From Polyangiaceae bacterium (GTDB lineage Bacteria > Myxococcota_A > Polyangia > Polyangiales > Polyangiaceae): 37,051 nt of DNA. The DNA lies in assembly GCA_020849655.1 (NCBI GenBank), contig JADLFU010000306.1, positions 1-37,051 on the forward strand, in the 5' to 3' direction. The notes beneath the pieces were generated by a model. The model made no database searches. It was not told where the DNA came from and was given only the letters and a program-made list of their open reading frames with translations. The translations under genes and the position numbers were made by a program. The first letter of the stretch is position 1, and each line of letters begins with the position of its first letter. Positions 31,235 through 37,051 of this stretch are shown here, piece after piece.

Positions 31235-33472
31235 TCACTTGACAGTGAAGCGGTGGATGGGGGACGCCGCCCGGTGCTGACAGTCGCCGACCGTCGCGTA
31301 CCACTCGTACACCCCGCCGGCGACCAACCCCGACGCGGACGCCGTCGCGGTCTGCCCCGAGACCGCCGCGCCCTTCACCTCGGTCCACGCGCCCCCGGCG
31401 CCCGTGAGCGGCACCTTCAAGGTGAACTCGCTCGCCGCGTCCGTCTGCCACTTCTTCAGCGACGGCGAGTACGTCCGCACCGTCAGCTCGCCGCTCTTCG
31501 GCGAGAACTCCCAGATGCGCAGGTAGCCCGATCCTCCCTCGTACTTCGGCACGTCGTCGTTGGGATCGCTGTCCTTCCCCAGAAACTGATAGTCGGCCAG
31601 CATCGTCGTCACCTTGTGGCCGGTGGCGGCGTGGGTGTCGGTGCGGCGCTCCTCGTCCGAGACGTGCCCGCAGGTCATCAGGTGGACGTTCCGCGCGTCG
31701 GCGACGCTGTCGTAGAGCGCCTTGCCCTGGTCGATCCACGCGGCGCCGCCCTTGATGATGCCGTGCGAGTTGACGATGCCGAAGGCGTCGGGGTGCGCGT
31801 CGAAGATCGAGCGCCCCCACTTGATGGCCGCCTGGCGGTACGCGGTGTCGTCCGCCACGTACTGGTAGCTGACGACCACGAGGTCGAGGTCCCCCGCTCG
31901 AAACCTCACGAAATTCTCGTCGTTCTTCTTCGATCCGTAGTGCCCGCCGTAGTACGAGCGCGCCGAGAACCGGTTGATGCCGAAGTACTTGTTGAAGAAC
32001 GCCGTGTTCCCCGTGACGGAGTCCCCGTCGAGGTTCTTGTTGTCGTGGTTGCCGATCGTCATCGCGAAGGGGATGCCCTCGGCGAGCCCCGTCGTCTTCG
32101 GGTCCTCGAGGGCGCTCATCGCCTGGTCGGCCACCTTCCACTCCGACTCGTTCTTCTGACCCGTGTCGCTGATGTCTCCGTTGTGGATGACGCCGATGAT
32201 GTTGTACGCCGCTCGGTTGTCGACGATCCACTTCGTCTGCGCGTAGAAGTGCTTGCGCCAGTCGTTGTGCTCCTCGGTGTAGTACTGGGTGTCGGGGAGC
32301 GCGACGATGGTGAAGTCGTCCGCGTCGGTGATGGCCCTCACGTAGAACCTCGGCTCGAACACCGCGCTGTCGGCGTCGGTGAAGGTCACCGAGAGCGTCG
32401 TCGTGGGCGCGGGGACGGCGGCGCCCCCCGTCGGGGCTCCTGCGGAGAGCACCGGCGGCGCGCCGAGATCGATGGGCGAGCCGGGGCTCGTCGTCGTCGC
32501 GCCGACGAGCTTGCCGTCGGCGGCGCCGACCGAGTCTGAGGCGTCGCCGGCCTCGAAGGACCAGGCGGCGACCAGCCCCGTCGTCGCGCCGATGGTCTTC
32601 CACGCGCCGTCCTTGATCTCCGCTGCGGTGCGCGCGGTGCTCCAGACGCGGACGTCGTCGATCGCGCCGTGGAACGCGCCCGACGGCGCGCCCGTCGAGT
32701 CGAGCCCGGCCCCGATGCCGAAGTGCTGCACGCTGTCGGCCCGCGGCTTCGCGGCGGCGGGGACCGCGCCGTCGAGCGCGCCGTCGAGGTACAGGCGGAG
32801 CTCCTTGCCGTCGAAGGTGGCGGCGACGTGGTGCCACTCGCCGCGGGTGACGTCGGTGGCGCCGACCAGCGGGTGGTTGTCGCCGTCGTCGGTGTCCTCG
32901 AAATCGACCCCGAGGCGCTCGCCGGCGAAGCCGAACGCGTAGTTGCAGTCGACGTTGGTGCCGTCGCTCTCCCCTCGACCCTTGCCGGCGATGGGCACGA
33001 GGTGCAGGCCGCCGACGCCGGTGCTCATGGTCTTGCCGGCGCCGTCGCGGCGCACCCACGCCTCGACGGTGAAGGTGGAGAGCGAGAGCGCCTTCACGTT
33101 CCCCATCGCCACGTGATCGTCGGCGCCGTCGAGCAGCAGCGCCTTCGTGCCTGGCTTGCCCGCCGGTCCCTCGCAGCTCGCCCCGCCCGCCGCCCCCGAC
33201 CCGCCCGCCTTGCCCGCAGCGCCACCCGCGCTGGGGTAGCCCGCGGACGCGCCCGCGGCCCCTGCCGCCGTGGCACCGCCCGCAGACGCGCCCGCCGCGG
33301 TGCCGCCCGCCGACGCGCCCGCGGCTCCGGCTGCCGTGGCCCCGCCCGCGCCCACGCCCGCCTGCGACGGATCGTTCGACGTGGCGTCGGCGCCGCCTCC
33401 GCAGGCGACCAGCGCGGACCCGAGCCCGAGCAGGGCGAGGAGGGGAAGGACCGTGAGGGAGAGCGCTCGCAT
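31235..33472 (-). CDS. LamG-domain metallophosphoesterase lipoprotein
   Basis: A 745-residue lipoprotein with signal peptide ending LVAC (C24). A long Ala/Gly linker (AGGATAAGAAGAS-type) runs to about residue 105. A LamG/concanavalin-like domain (about 107-305) contains FTVEAWVRRDG, WHHVAATFDG and IDDVRVW. A calcineurin-like phosphoesterase domain (about 390-640) follows with DTQYY, HNGDISD and GNHDN and the late CGH, so the dimetal site is complete. The C-terminal 80 residues form an immunoglobulin-like strand domain ending HRFTVK. It is predicted to hydrolyse phosphate esters outside the cell while the LamG domain binds glycans or surfaces; the substrate is unknown. The stop is one base away from the convergent HupE-like stop. 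Confidence 0.88.
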   Translation of the reverse strand: MRALSLTVLPLLALLGLGSALVACGGGADATSNDPSQAGVGAGGATAAGAAGASAGGTAAGASAGGATAAGAAGASAGYPSAGGAAGKAGGSGAAGGASCEGPAGKPGTKALLLDGADDHVAMGNVKALSLSTFTVEAWVRRDGAGKTMSTGVGGLHLVPIAGKGRGESDGTNVDCNYAFGFAGERLGVDFEDTDDGDNHPLVGATDVTRGEWHHVAATFDGKELRLYLDGALDGAVPAAAKPRADSVQHFGIGAGLDSTGAPSGAFHGAIDDVRVWSTARTAAEIKDGAWKTIGATTGLVAAWSFEAGDASDSVGAADGKLVGATTTSPGSPIDLGAPPVLSAGAPTGGAAVPAPTTTLSVTFTDADSAVFEPRFYVRAITDADDFTIVALPDTQYYTEEHNDWRKHFYAQTKWIVDNRAAYNIIGVIHNGDISDTGQKNESEWKVADQAMSALEDPKTTGLAEGIPFAMTIGNHDNKNLDGDSVTGNTAFFNKYFGINRFSARSYYGGHYGSKKNDENFVRFRAGDLDLVVVSYQYVADDTAYRQAAIKWGRSIFDAHPDAFGIVNSHGIIKGGAAWIDQGKALYDSVADARNVHLMTCGHVSDEERRTDTHAATGHKVTTMLADYQFLGKDSDPNDDVPKYEGGSGYLRIWEFSPKSGELTVRTYSPSLKKWQTDAASEFTLKVPLTGAGGAWTEVKGAAVSGQTATASASGLVAGGVYEWYATVGDCQHRAASPIHRFTVK
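33180..33370 (-). repeat. Ala/Gly-rich linker repeat in the phosphoesterase lipoprotein
   Basis: Tandem AGGATAAGAAGASAGG-like units follow the lipidated cysteine and would form a flexible spacer between the membrane and the folded domains. Confidence 0.7.
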
Positions 33473-33478
33473 CGAGCC

Positions 33479-33484
33479 AGGCTA
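33479..33484 (-). promoter_or_regulatory. Candidate -10 element (TAGCCT) before the phosphoesterase gene
   Basis: TAGCCT within TGATAGCCTGG lies 6 nt before ATG 33472 on the minus strand, sharing GATAGCCTG with the site at 1325-1333. No -35 is visible. Confidence 0.35.
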
Positions 33485-33653
33485 TCACTGCTCGACCTCC
33501 CGGTGGCGCCGGGCGCGCTCCCTCGAGCTCGCAGCGTGAGGGACCGCCGGGGCCGGCGCCGGTCGCCGCCGGCAGGCGCGCCGTGGTCATGCCGCGCGGA
33601 CCGCCTTCGCCGAGAGCGCTTGCGCCGCGCGCGCCCCCGGTCCCGCCCGGACG

Positions 33654-33683
33654 TTGCAGGGAGCGGAGCGCGCGTGCTAGATG
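33654..33683 (+). promoter_or_regulatory. Candidate promoter (TTGCAG, 18 nt, TGC-TAGATG)
   Basis: TTGCAG at 33654-33659 is followed after 18 nt by an extended -10 (TGC then TAGATG, 33678-33683). It would give a leader of about 100 nt for the gene at 33791. The match is moderate. Confidence 0.28.
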
Positions 33684-33790
33684 GCGCCTTCGCCGACGAC
33701 GCGCCGTGCGCGGGGCGGGCGCACGCGCGGCTCGACCGGCGCGGCCCCCTACAGCCACGCCCGTCCATGCGGCAGAAAGCCTAGCTACCA

Positions 33791-34345
33791 ATGATCCATC
33801 ACCGAGGGAGTGTCCTGGGAGTCTTCTGTGTGCTCGTCGCCGCCGCCTGCGGGGGGAGCGACTCGTCGCCCGCGGGCGGCGCGGGCGGCAGCCTGACCGG
33901 CGGACACTGCACGTCCGCCAAGGCCTGCTACTTCGTGACCGACCCCGCCGACTTCGACGTCAAGGGAGAGTGCGAGGCCGTCGGGAGCAAGTGGTCGACC
34001 GGCAGCTGCCCGACCGCGGGCTACGGGCGCAAGTGCACGCAGAAGGTGAAGGTCAGCGAGGACGGCGCGGCCGAGCGCGAGGTCACCTACGTGTACTACT
34101 TCCCCCCGGGCGACACGACCGCGTGCCTCGGCGCGTCGGAGCCCCTCACGGGCGCCGGAGGCCAGGGCGGGCAAGGCGGCCAGGGCGCCAGCGACAACTG
34201 TGTGCGCTCGGAGGCCGACGACGACCGCTGCGGCGCCCCCTATGGCGCGGCCTGGGTCTGCAAGGACAACAAGCAGAACCTGCCGTGCGACCAGCCCTTC
34301 GGCTCGCTCCGTGAGGATCACACGCAGCTCCAGTGCTGTCCCTGA
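33791..34345 (+). CDS. Small Cys-rich lipoprotein, function unknown
   Basis: A 184-residue lipoprotein. The signal peptide ends VAAAC (C20), followed by GGSDSSPAGGAGGS, a short version of the Gly/Ala/Ser linker seen in neighbouring lipoproteins. The mature part has nine or more cysteines (CTSAKACYF, GECEAVG, GSCPTAGYGRKC and LQCCP), presumably in disulfides. It also has a second Gly/Gln insert (GGQGGQGGQGAS). No catalytic motif or named family is recognised. Transcription probably starts in the divergent region upstream. A strong hairpin follows its stop. Confidence 0.7.
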   Translation: MIHHRGSVLGVFCVLVAAACGGSDSSPAGGAGGSLTGGHCTSAKACYFVTDPADFDVKGECEAVGSKWSTGSCPTAGYGRKCTQKVKVSEDGAAEREVTYVYYFPPGDTTACLGASEPLTGAGGQGGQGGQGASDNCVRSEADDDRCGAPYGAAWVCKDNKQNLPCDQPFGSLREDHTQLQCCP

Positions 34346-34348
34346 GCA

Positions 34349-34375
34349 CCTCGCGGCCCGGGTGCCCGCGCGAGG
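34349..34375 (+). terminator. Hairpin between convergent lipoprotein genes
   Basis: A 7-bp perfect inverted repeat (CCTCGCG at 34349-34355, CGCGAGG at 34369-34375) with a 13-nt GC-rich loop begins 3 nt after the stop at 34345. It could end transcription in both directions for the convergent pair. No T-run is present. Confidence 0.42.
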
Positions 34376-34465
34376 GAAGCGTCGCGCGACGCCCCACGAA
34401 CAGGGTGACAACTGAACGCGCGCCCCATCGAGCGCTGGCGGCGCCGTCGTGAGCCGTCACATCGG

Positions 34466-35557
34466 TCACCCCTGGGCGGGGTTGTGCTGCAGGTACCGCT
34501 GCCAGATGGCGTCGATGCGACACTGTTTCCAGGTGTAGAATGTGTACTTCGTATGACTGACGAGGCCGTTCCTCCCGGCCACCCAGTCACGCACCTGATC
34601 GCGCAGCGACAGCTTCATCTTCGCGCCGACCCAGACGGCGTGGATGTGCGGCGCCTCGTCGCTCGGCCAGCCGTCGTGCCCGGGCCAGCGGTACCACGCG
34701 ACGAAGCCGACCGAGGCCAGCTCCTCGAGGCGGTCCTTGATCTGCGCCTGGCTCAGGCCCACGACGCGGAGATCGGTCGCCGCCGAGTAGTCCTTGCCCT
34801 CGGCCGCGCCGTCCTTCGCGTGGGTGCCCGCCGAGGCCGCGGCGCTGCCGATCGTCTGGGAGATGTCGCCCGCGTCGAGGCCGATCGCGGCGAGCGCGTC
34901 CGAGGCGTCGGGGTGGAGACCGTACTTGATGTACGGCTCGTCCTTCACGGCGGCGAAGTCACACGGATCGAGCTTGCACGTGTCGGCGGTCCCCGCGGCG
35001 GCCTCGACGCAGCCCTTGTCGCAGCTCTGCTTCACGCCCCACTCGCCGCCCGGGCACGCGAGGATGTCGTCGGTGTGCGCGGGCAGGAGGGGCACGGTGC
35101 AGCCTCGCTTCTCGGCCTCCTTCGCCACCCCGGCGCCGCACCAGGCCTCCTTGACGAAGCAGTCGCAGACCGGGAGCGCCGGGGGCCCTCCTGCCTTGCC
35201 CGCGGCCCCGGCTCCTCCGCCGCCCTTGCCGCCTGCGCCGCCGGCGCCAGCGGCGGGCTTGCCGGCCGTCCCCCCCGCGCCGGCCGAGGCTCCTGCGCCG
35301 CCGCCGCCGCCGCCGCTCGCCGACGATCCCGCCGCGCCGCCTCCGCCTCCGCCAGCGTCGTGCGCGCCTGCGCTGCCGGAGGCGCCAGAGGCGTGGCCGC
35401 CGGCGCTCCCCGCTCCACCGCCTCCACCGCCGCCGCCCCCACCCGCGTCGCCGTCGGCCTGAGCGCCGAGCTCCGAGGAACCTTCGCCGCCGCCGCAGCC
35501 CGCCGCGACGACGCCAGCGAAGGCGAGGCCCAACACCAGGAAAGACAGGGCGCGCAT
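34466..35557 (-). CDS. Lipoprotein with long polyglycine linker and an unassigned C-terminal domain
   Basis: A 363-residue lipoprotein: signal peptide ending VAAGC (C21), then about 100 residues of Gly/Ala/Ser linker including a run of ten glycines. A Cys-containing segment follows (CDCFVKEAWCGAG, CPGGEWGVKQSCDKGC and CKLDPCD). The C-terminal domain (about 250-363) includes WYRWPGHDGWPSDEAPHIHAV cut here as WYRWPGHDGW and APHIHAVWVG, followed by NGLVSHTKYTFYTWK. The two close histidines and aspartates could bind a metal, as in some peptidoglycan peptidases, but I cannot place it in a family. A TTGACA -35 lies upstream. Confidence 0.68.
   Translation of the reverse strand: MRALSFLVLGLAFAGVVAAGCGGGEGSSELGAQADGDAGGGGGGGGGGAGSAGGHASGASGSAGAHDAGGGGGGAAGSSASGGGGGGAGASAGAGGTAGKPAAGAGGAGGKGGGGAGAAGKAGGPPALPVCDCFVKEAWCGAGVAKEAEKRGCTVPLLPAHTDDILACPGGEWGVKQSCDKGCVEAAAGTADTCKLDPCDFAAVKDEPYIKYGLHPDASDALAAIGLDAGDISQTIGSAAASAGTHAKDGAAEGKDYSAATDLRVVGLSQAQIKDRLEELASVGFVAWYRWPGHDGWPSDEAPHIHAVWVGAKMKLSLRDQVRDWVAGRNGLVSHTKYTFYTWKQCRIDAIWQRYLQHNPAQG
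35185..35460 (-). repeat. Polyglycine/alanine linker in lipoprotein
   Basis: About 90 codons of mainly Gly, Ala and Ser, with runs of up to ten glycines encoded mostly by ggc and ggt-type codons. It acts as a spacer after the lipidated cysteine and is a likely hot spot for replication slippage. Confidence 0.7.
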
Positions 35558-35563
35558 GCCGGC

Positions 35564-35592
35564 AGTTCACGCGCGCTCCGCCCGACTGTCAA
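35564..35592 (-). promoter_or_regulatory. Candidate promoter with perfect -35 (TTGACA, 17 nt, TGAACT)
   Basis: On the minus strand TTGACA (35592-35587) is followed after exactly 17 nt by TGAACT (35569-35564), 6 nt before ATG 35557. The -10 is a poor match but the -35 and spacing are ideal. Transcription would begin at or near the ATG. Confidence 0.4.
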
Positions 35593-35684
35593 CGCGAACG
35601 GCTTGATTCTCCGGGTGCGCGACGCGAAGAGCCCCCGACCGGCGCCGCCCTGCTCGGCCTCTCAGCCCACGTCCACCTGACCCC

Positions 35685-35690
35685 GAGGAG
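35685..35690 (+). promoter_or_regulatory. Ribosome-binding site supporting a TTG start
   Basis: GAGGAG with a 6-nt spacer (atagac) precedes TTG 35697, supporting this rare start codon for the SRPBCC gene. Confidence 0.55.
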
Positions 35691-35696
35691 ATAGAC

Positions 35697-36137
35697 TTGT
35701 CAGAGTTCACGCTGGAGTTCAGCTCCCCCCTGCGCGCGAGCGCCGACGAGGTCTGGGCGCACGCGTCTACGATCGCGGGCGTCAACGCCGAGCTCGGGCC
35801 GTGGGTGCGGATGACCGCCCCGCGCGGTGCGTCCCTCGCCGACGCGCCGCCGGGCCGGGAGGCGCTCCGGAGCGTGCTCCTGGTGCTCGGCGTCGTGCCG
35901 GTCGACGTGCACCACCTGACGATCGAGCGCGCGCTGCCGCGGGGGTTCGACGAGGAGAGCTGGTCGTGGCTGCAGCGGCGCTGGCGCCACGAGCGGCGCG
36001 TCGAGCCGCGCGACGGAGGCTGCGTCGTCACCGACCGGCTGACCGTCAGACCGCGCCTCGCCGCCCCCCTCGCGCGCCTCCTCGTCGGCTGGGTCTTCGC
36101 GTGGAGGCACCGGCGGCTGCGCGCGCGGTTCGGCTAG
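35697..36137 (+). CDS. SRPBCC/START-fold ligand-binding protein
   Basis: A 146-residue protein beginning at TTG 35697, supported by GAGGAG six bases upstream. The fold is suggested by the opening FTLEFSSPLRASADEVWAHAST, here split as FTLEFSSPL and ASADEVWAH, followed by the tight VNAELGPWVRM turn, the VDVHHLTIERALPRGF strand pair, the hydrophobic-aromatic RRWRHERRVE strand, and a final helix (LVGWVFAWRHRRLRARFG). Members of this family bind hydrophobic ligands or act as cyclases/aromatases; several short ones are annotated only as SRPBCC. No partner gene is adjacent. Ligand unknown. Confidence 0.72.
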   Translation: MSEFTLEFSSPLRASADEVWAHASTIAGVNAELGPWVRMTAPRGASLADAPPGREALRSVLLVLGVVPVDVHHLTIERALPRGFDEESWSWLQRRWRHERRVEPRDGGCVVTDRLTVRPRLAAPLARLLVGWVFAWRHRRLRARFG

Positions 36138-36163
36138 GATCTCCCGCTCGAAGTTCGCAGGGG

Positions 36164-36196
36164 GTCGCGGCAGGGCGGTCCCTGCGCGGCCGCGAC
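36164..36196. terminator. Bulged inverted repeat between convergent genes
   Basis: GTCGCGGC (36164-36171) pairs with GCCGCGAC (36189-36196). Inside it AGGG pairs with CCCT around a cggt loop, leaving a 5-nt bulge on the 3' side. Its place between the convergent stops at 36137 and 36310 suits a two-way terminator. Confidence 0.42.
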
Positions 36197-36309
36197 GAAC
36201 AGGACGACGAAGCGCGCGCCGCGCACCTCGCCGGCGACGCGCCGGCGTGCCGACGCCGAGGACCCACGGCGCCGCGCGACGCCGCCTACTCGATAGGCTG
36301 GAGCACCCA

Positions 36310-37051
36310 CTACCCGATTGGCACGTGACGACCGTCGCGCGTGCCCCAGTACTTCCCCTCCGGGACCCGGAGGTCTTCGTGGTGCACCACGTCGACGCGC
36401 TCGAGCCGTCCATCGGGCGGCACAGTGATCGTGCGCTCGATGAGCTTGCGATCGGCGACGACCCAGCTGCGAAACTCCCAGCCGCCGCGGGTGCGGAGTG
36501 CCTGCTCGGGCTGGACGCGCCCCCCGAACCTCGCACGGAGCTGCTCGACCTCGGCCCGCTCGGCCGGGGTGAGCTCGAGCCACGGGATGTGATCGAACGC
36601 CGTCAGGCGCATCTCGCCGTGGACGGCCGTCGTCGTCCAACCGCTGCCGTAGAGCGCGTACGCCTGCGCGATCTCGAGGCGATCCAGGTCGCGCGGCGGA
36701 TCGGCGGCGGCCATCGCGCCCAAGCGCTCGACGTGCTTGGTCAGCAGCAGCGGCCGCCCCTCCCCGGCGGGGCCCAGCGCCAGCACCACGAAGCTCGCCG
36801 GCATCGGCGACGCCGAGTTGGCATACACTACGGTGTGGCGCCGGAAGAAGGGCTGCGCGCTCTTCTGGAACGTCAGCCCGGCGAGCCTCGGCTCGAAGTC
36901 GGGGCGCTCGGCCCGGACCGCGGCGCCCACGGCCTCGATCGCCTCGGCGCTCAGCGACACCGGCTCGCGCCTCAGCACGATCGGCGCCGCGGGCTCCTCC
37001 GCTGCGTCCCGCTGGGTCCACGCCGGGCGCTCGACGCGCGGCGCGTACGCG
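36310..37051 (-). CDS. Unrecognised protein, open to the right edge (probably 5'-partial)
   Basis: At least 222 residues from a possible GTG at 36978, but the frame stays open to the window edge (AYAPRVERPAWTQRDAAEEP upstream), so the true start probably lies outside. The protein is mixed alpha/beta with FQKSAQPFFRRHTVVYANSA, FVVLALGPAGEGRPLLLTKHVERL (given here only in part), a PP-rich turn and a C-terminal YWGTRDGRHVPIG. No signal peptide, membrane segment or catalytic signature is visible in the part shown. I do not recognise a family. The coding strand is supported by the third-position GC pattern and by the convergent hairpin downstream. Confidence 0.6.
   Translation of the reverse strand, partial: AYAPRVERPAWTQRDAAEEPAAPIVLRREPVSLSAEAIEAVGAAVRAERPDFEPRLAGLTFQKSAQPFFRRHTVVYANSASPMPASFVVLALGPAGEGRPLLLTKHVERLGAMAAADPPRDLDRLEIAQAYALYGSGWTTTAVHGEMRLTAFDHIPWLELTPAERAEVEQLRARFGGRVQPEQALRTRGGWEFRSWVVADRKLIERTITVPPDGRLERVDVVHHEDLRVPEGKYWGTRDGRHVPIG

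Larger units (their letters stand above)
33473..33790. other. 318-bp divergent intergenic region without a gene
   Basis: No credible coding frame is seen. It holds the -10 candidate for the minus-strand gene, an imperfect inverted repeat around 33542-33564 centred near the 10-bp palindrome CCGGCGCCGG (33553-33562), and a possible plus-strand promoter at 33654-33683. It probably controls both divergent lipoprotein genes. Confidence 0.5.

Noticed and set aside
33583-34314. Plus-strand open frame crossing the divergent region into the small lipoprotein gene
   Set aside because: Arg/Ala/Pro-rich composition, out of frame with the signal-peptide-bearing gene at 33791.
36138-36309. Gene in the gap before the right-edge gene
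   Set aside because: No start with coding pattern; the gap holds a bulged inverted repeat only.

Overview
This is a very GC-rich window with strong GC third-position bias and dense GTGA/ATGA start-stop overlaps. It carries two surface proteins with MYXO-CTERM-like tails, a Ser/Thr kinase, PEGA/TPR proteins, Cys-rich repeat proteins and several Gly/Ala-linker lipoproteins. Together these point to a myxobacterium (Myxococcota, probably Polyangia/Sorangiineae-like); the lineage is inferred from gene content only. No tRNA, rRNA, CRISPR array, transposase or prophage gene was recognised.

Layout. 1-1253: end of the F1Fo ATP synthase operon (atpD 3' part, atpC). 1341-7565: a coupled plus-strand operon of two paralogous kelch/Cys-rich MYXO-CTERM proteins, a membrane Ser/Thr kinase and a TPR/PEGA protein. 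7545-8615 (minus): a serine-hydrolase-like lipoprotein whose ATG overlaps the ATG of a divergent membrane protein with a YGQPQQ-rich tail, followed by a ureohydrolase (arginase/agmatinase family). The junction of the last two lacks both the expected stop and the expected start because of one base (9223). 10519-13534: acyl-CoA dehydrogenase, small lipoprotein, trmH and a TrmO-like gene. 13544-16710 (minus): CpxP/Spy-like protein, 54-residue membrane protein, response regulator, histidine kinase and MntP, a Cpx-like envelope or metal-stress operon ending in a manganese exporter. 16865-17463 (minus): rnk with a candidate promoter and long leader.

17476-23373 (minus) is a respiratory-type operon: b-type cytochrome-like membrane subunit with a C-terminal CxxC pair, Mo-bisMGD oxidoreductase resembling assimilatory nitrate reductases, multi-[4Fe-4S] subunit, Rieske protein, 71-residue membrane protein and a TDT/SLAC1-type anion channel. 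23462-28092 (minus): Cys-rich 12-repeat lipoprotein (frameshifted in a GC-rich repeat tract), TPR/PEGA-like membrane protein and a hotdog thioesterase. 28224-31233: DUF2156 acyltransferase-like protein, a PpiC-type peptidyl-prolyl isomerase interrupted by an in-frame TAG, and a HupE/UreJ-type membrane protein. 31235-37051: LamG plus metallophosphoesterase lipoprotein, two further Cys-containing lipoproteins, an SRPBCC protein and an unrecognised partial gene.

The most notable points are the composite molybdenum/Rieske/anion-channel operon, the CpxP-small protein-two-component-MntP operon, a single base that removes a start and a stop at once, two other apparent lesions, and a recurring TAnnnT element 6-9 nt before start codons that suggests leaderless transcripts.
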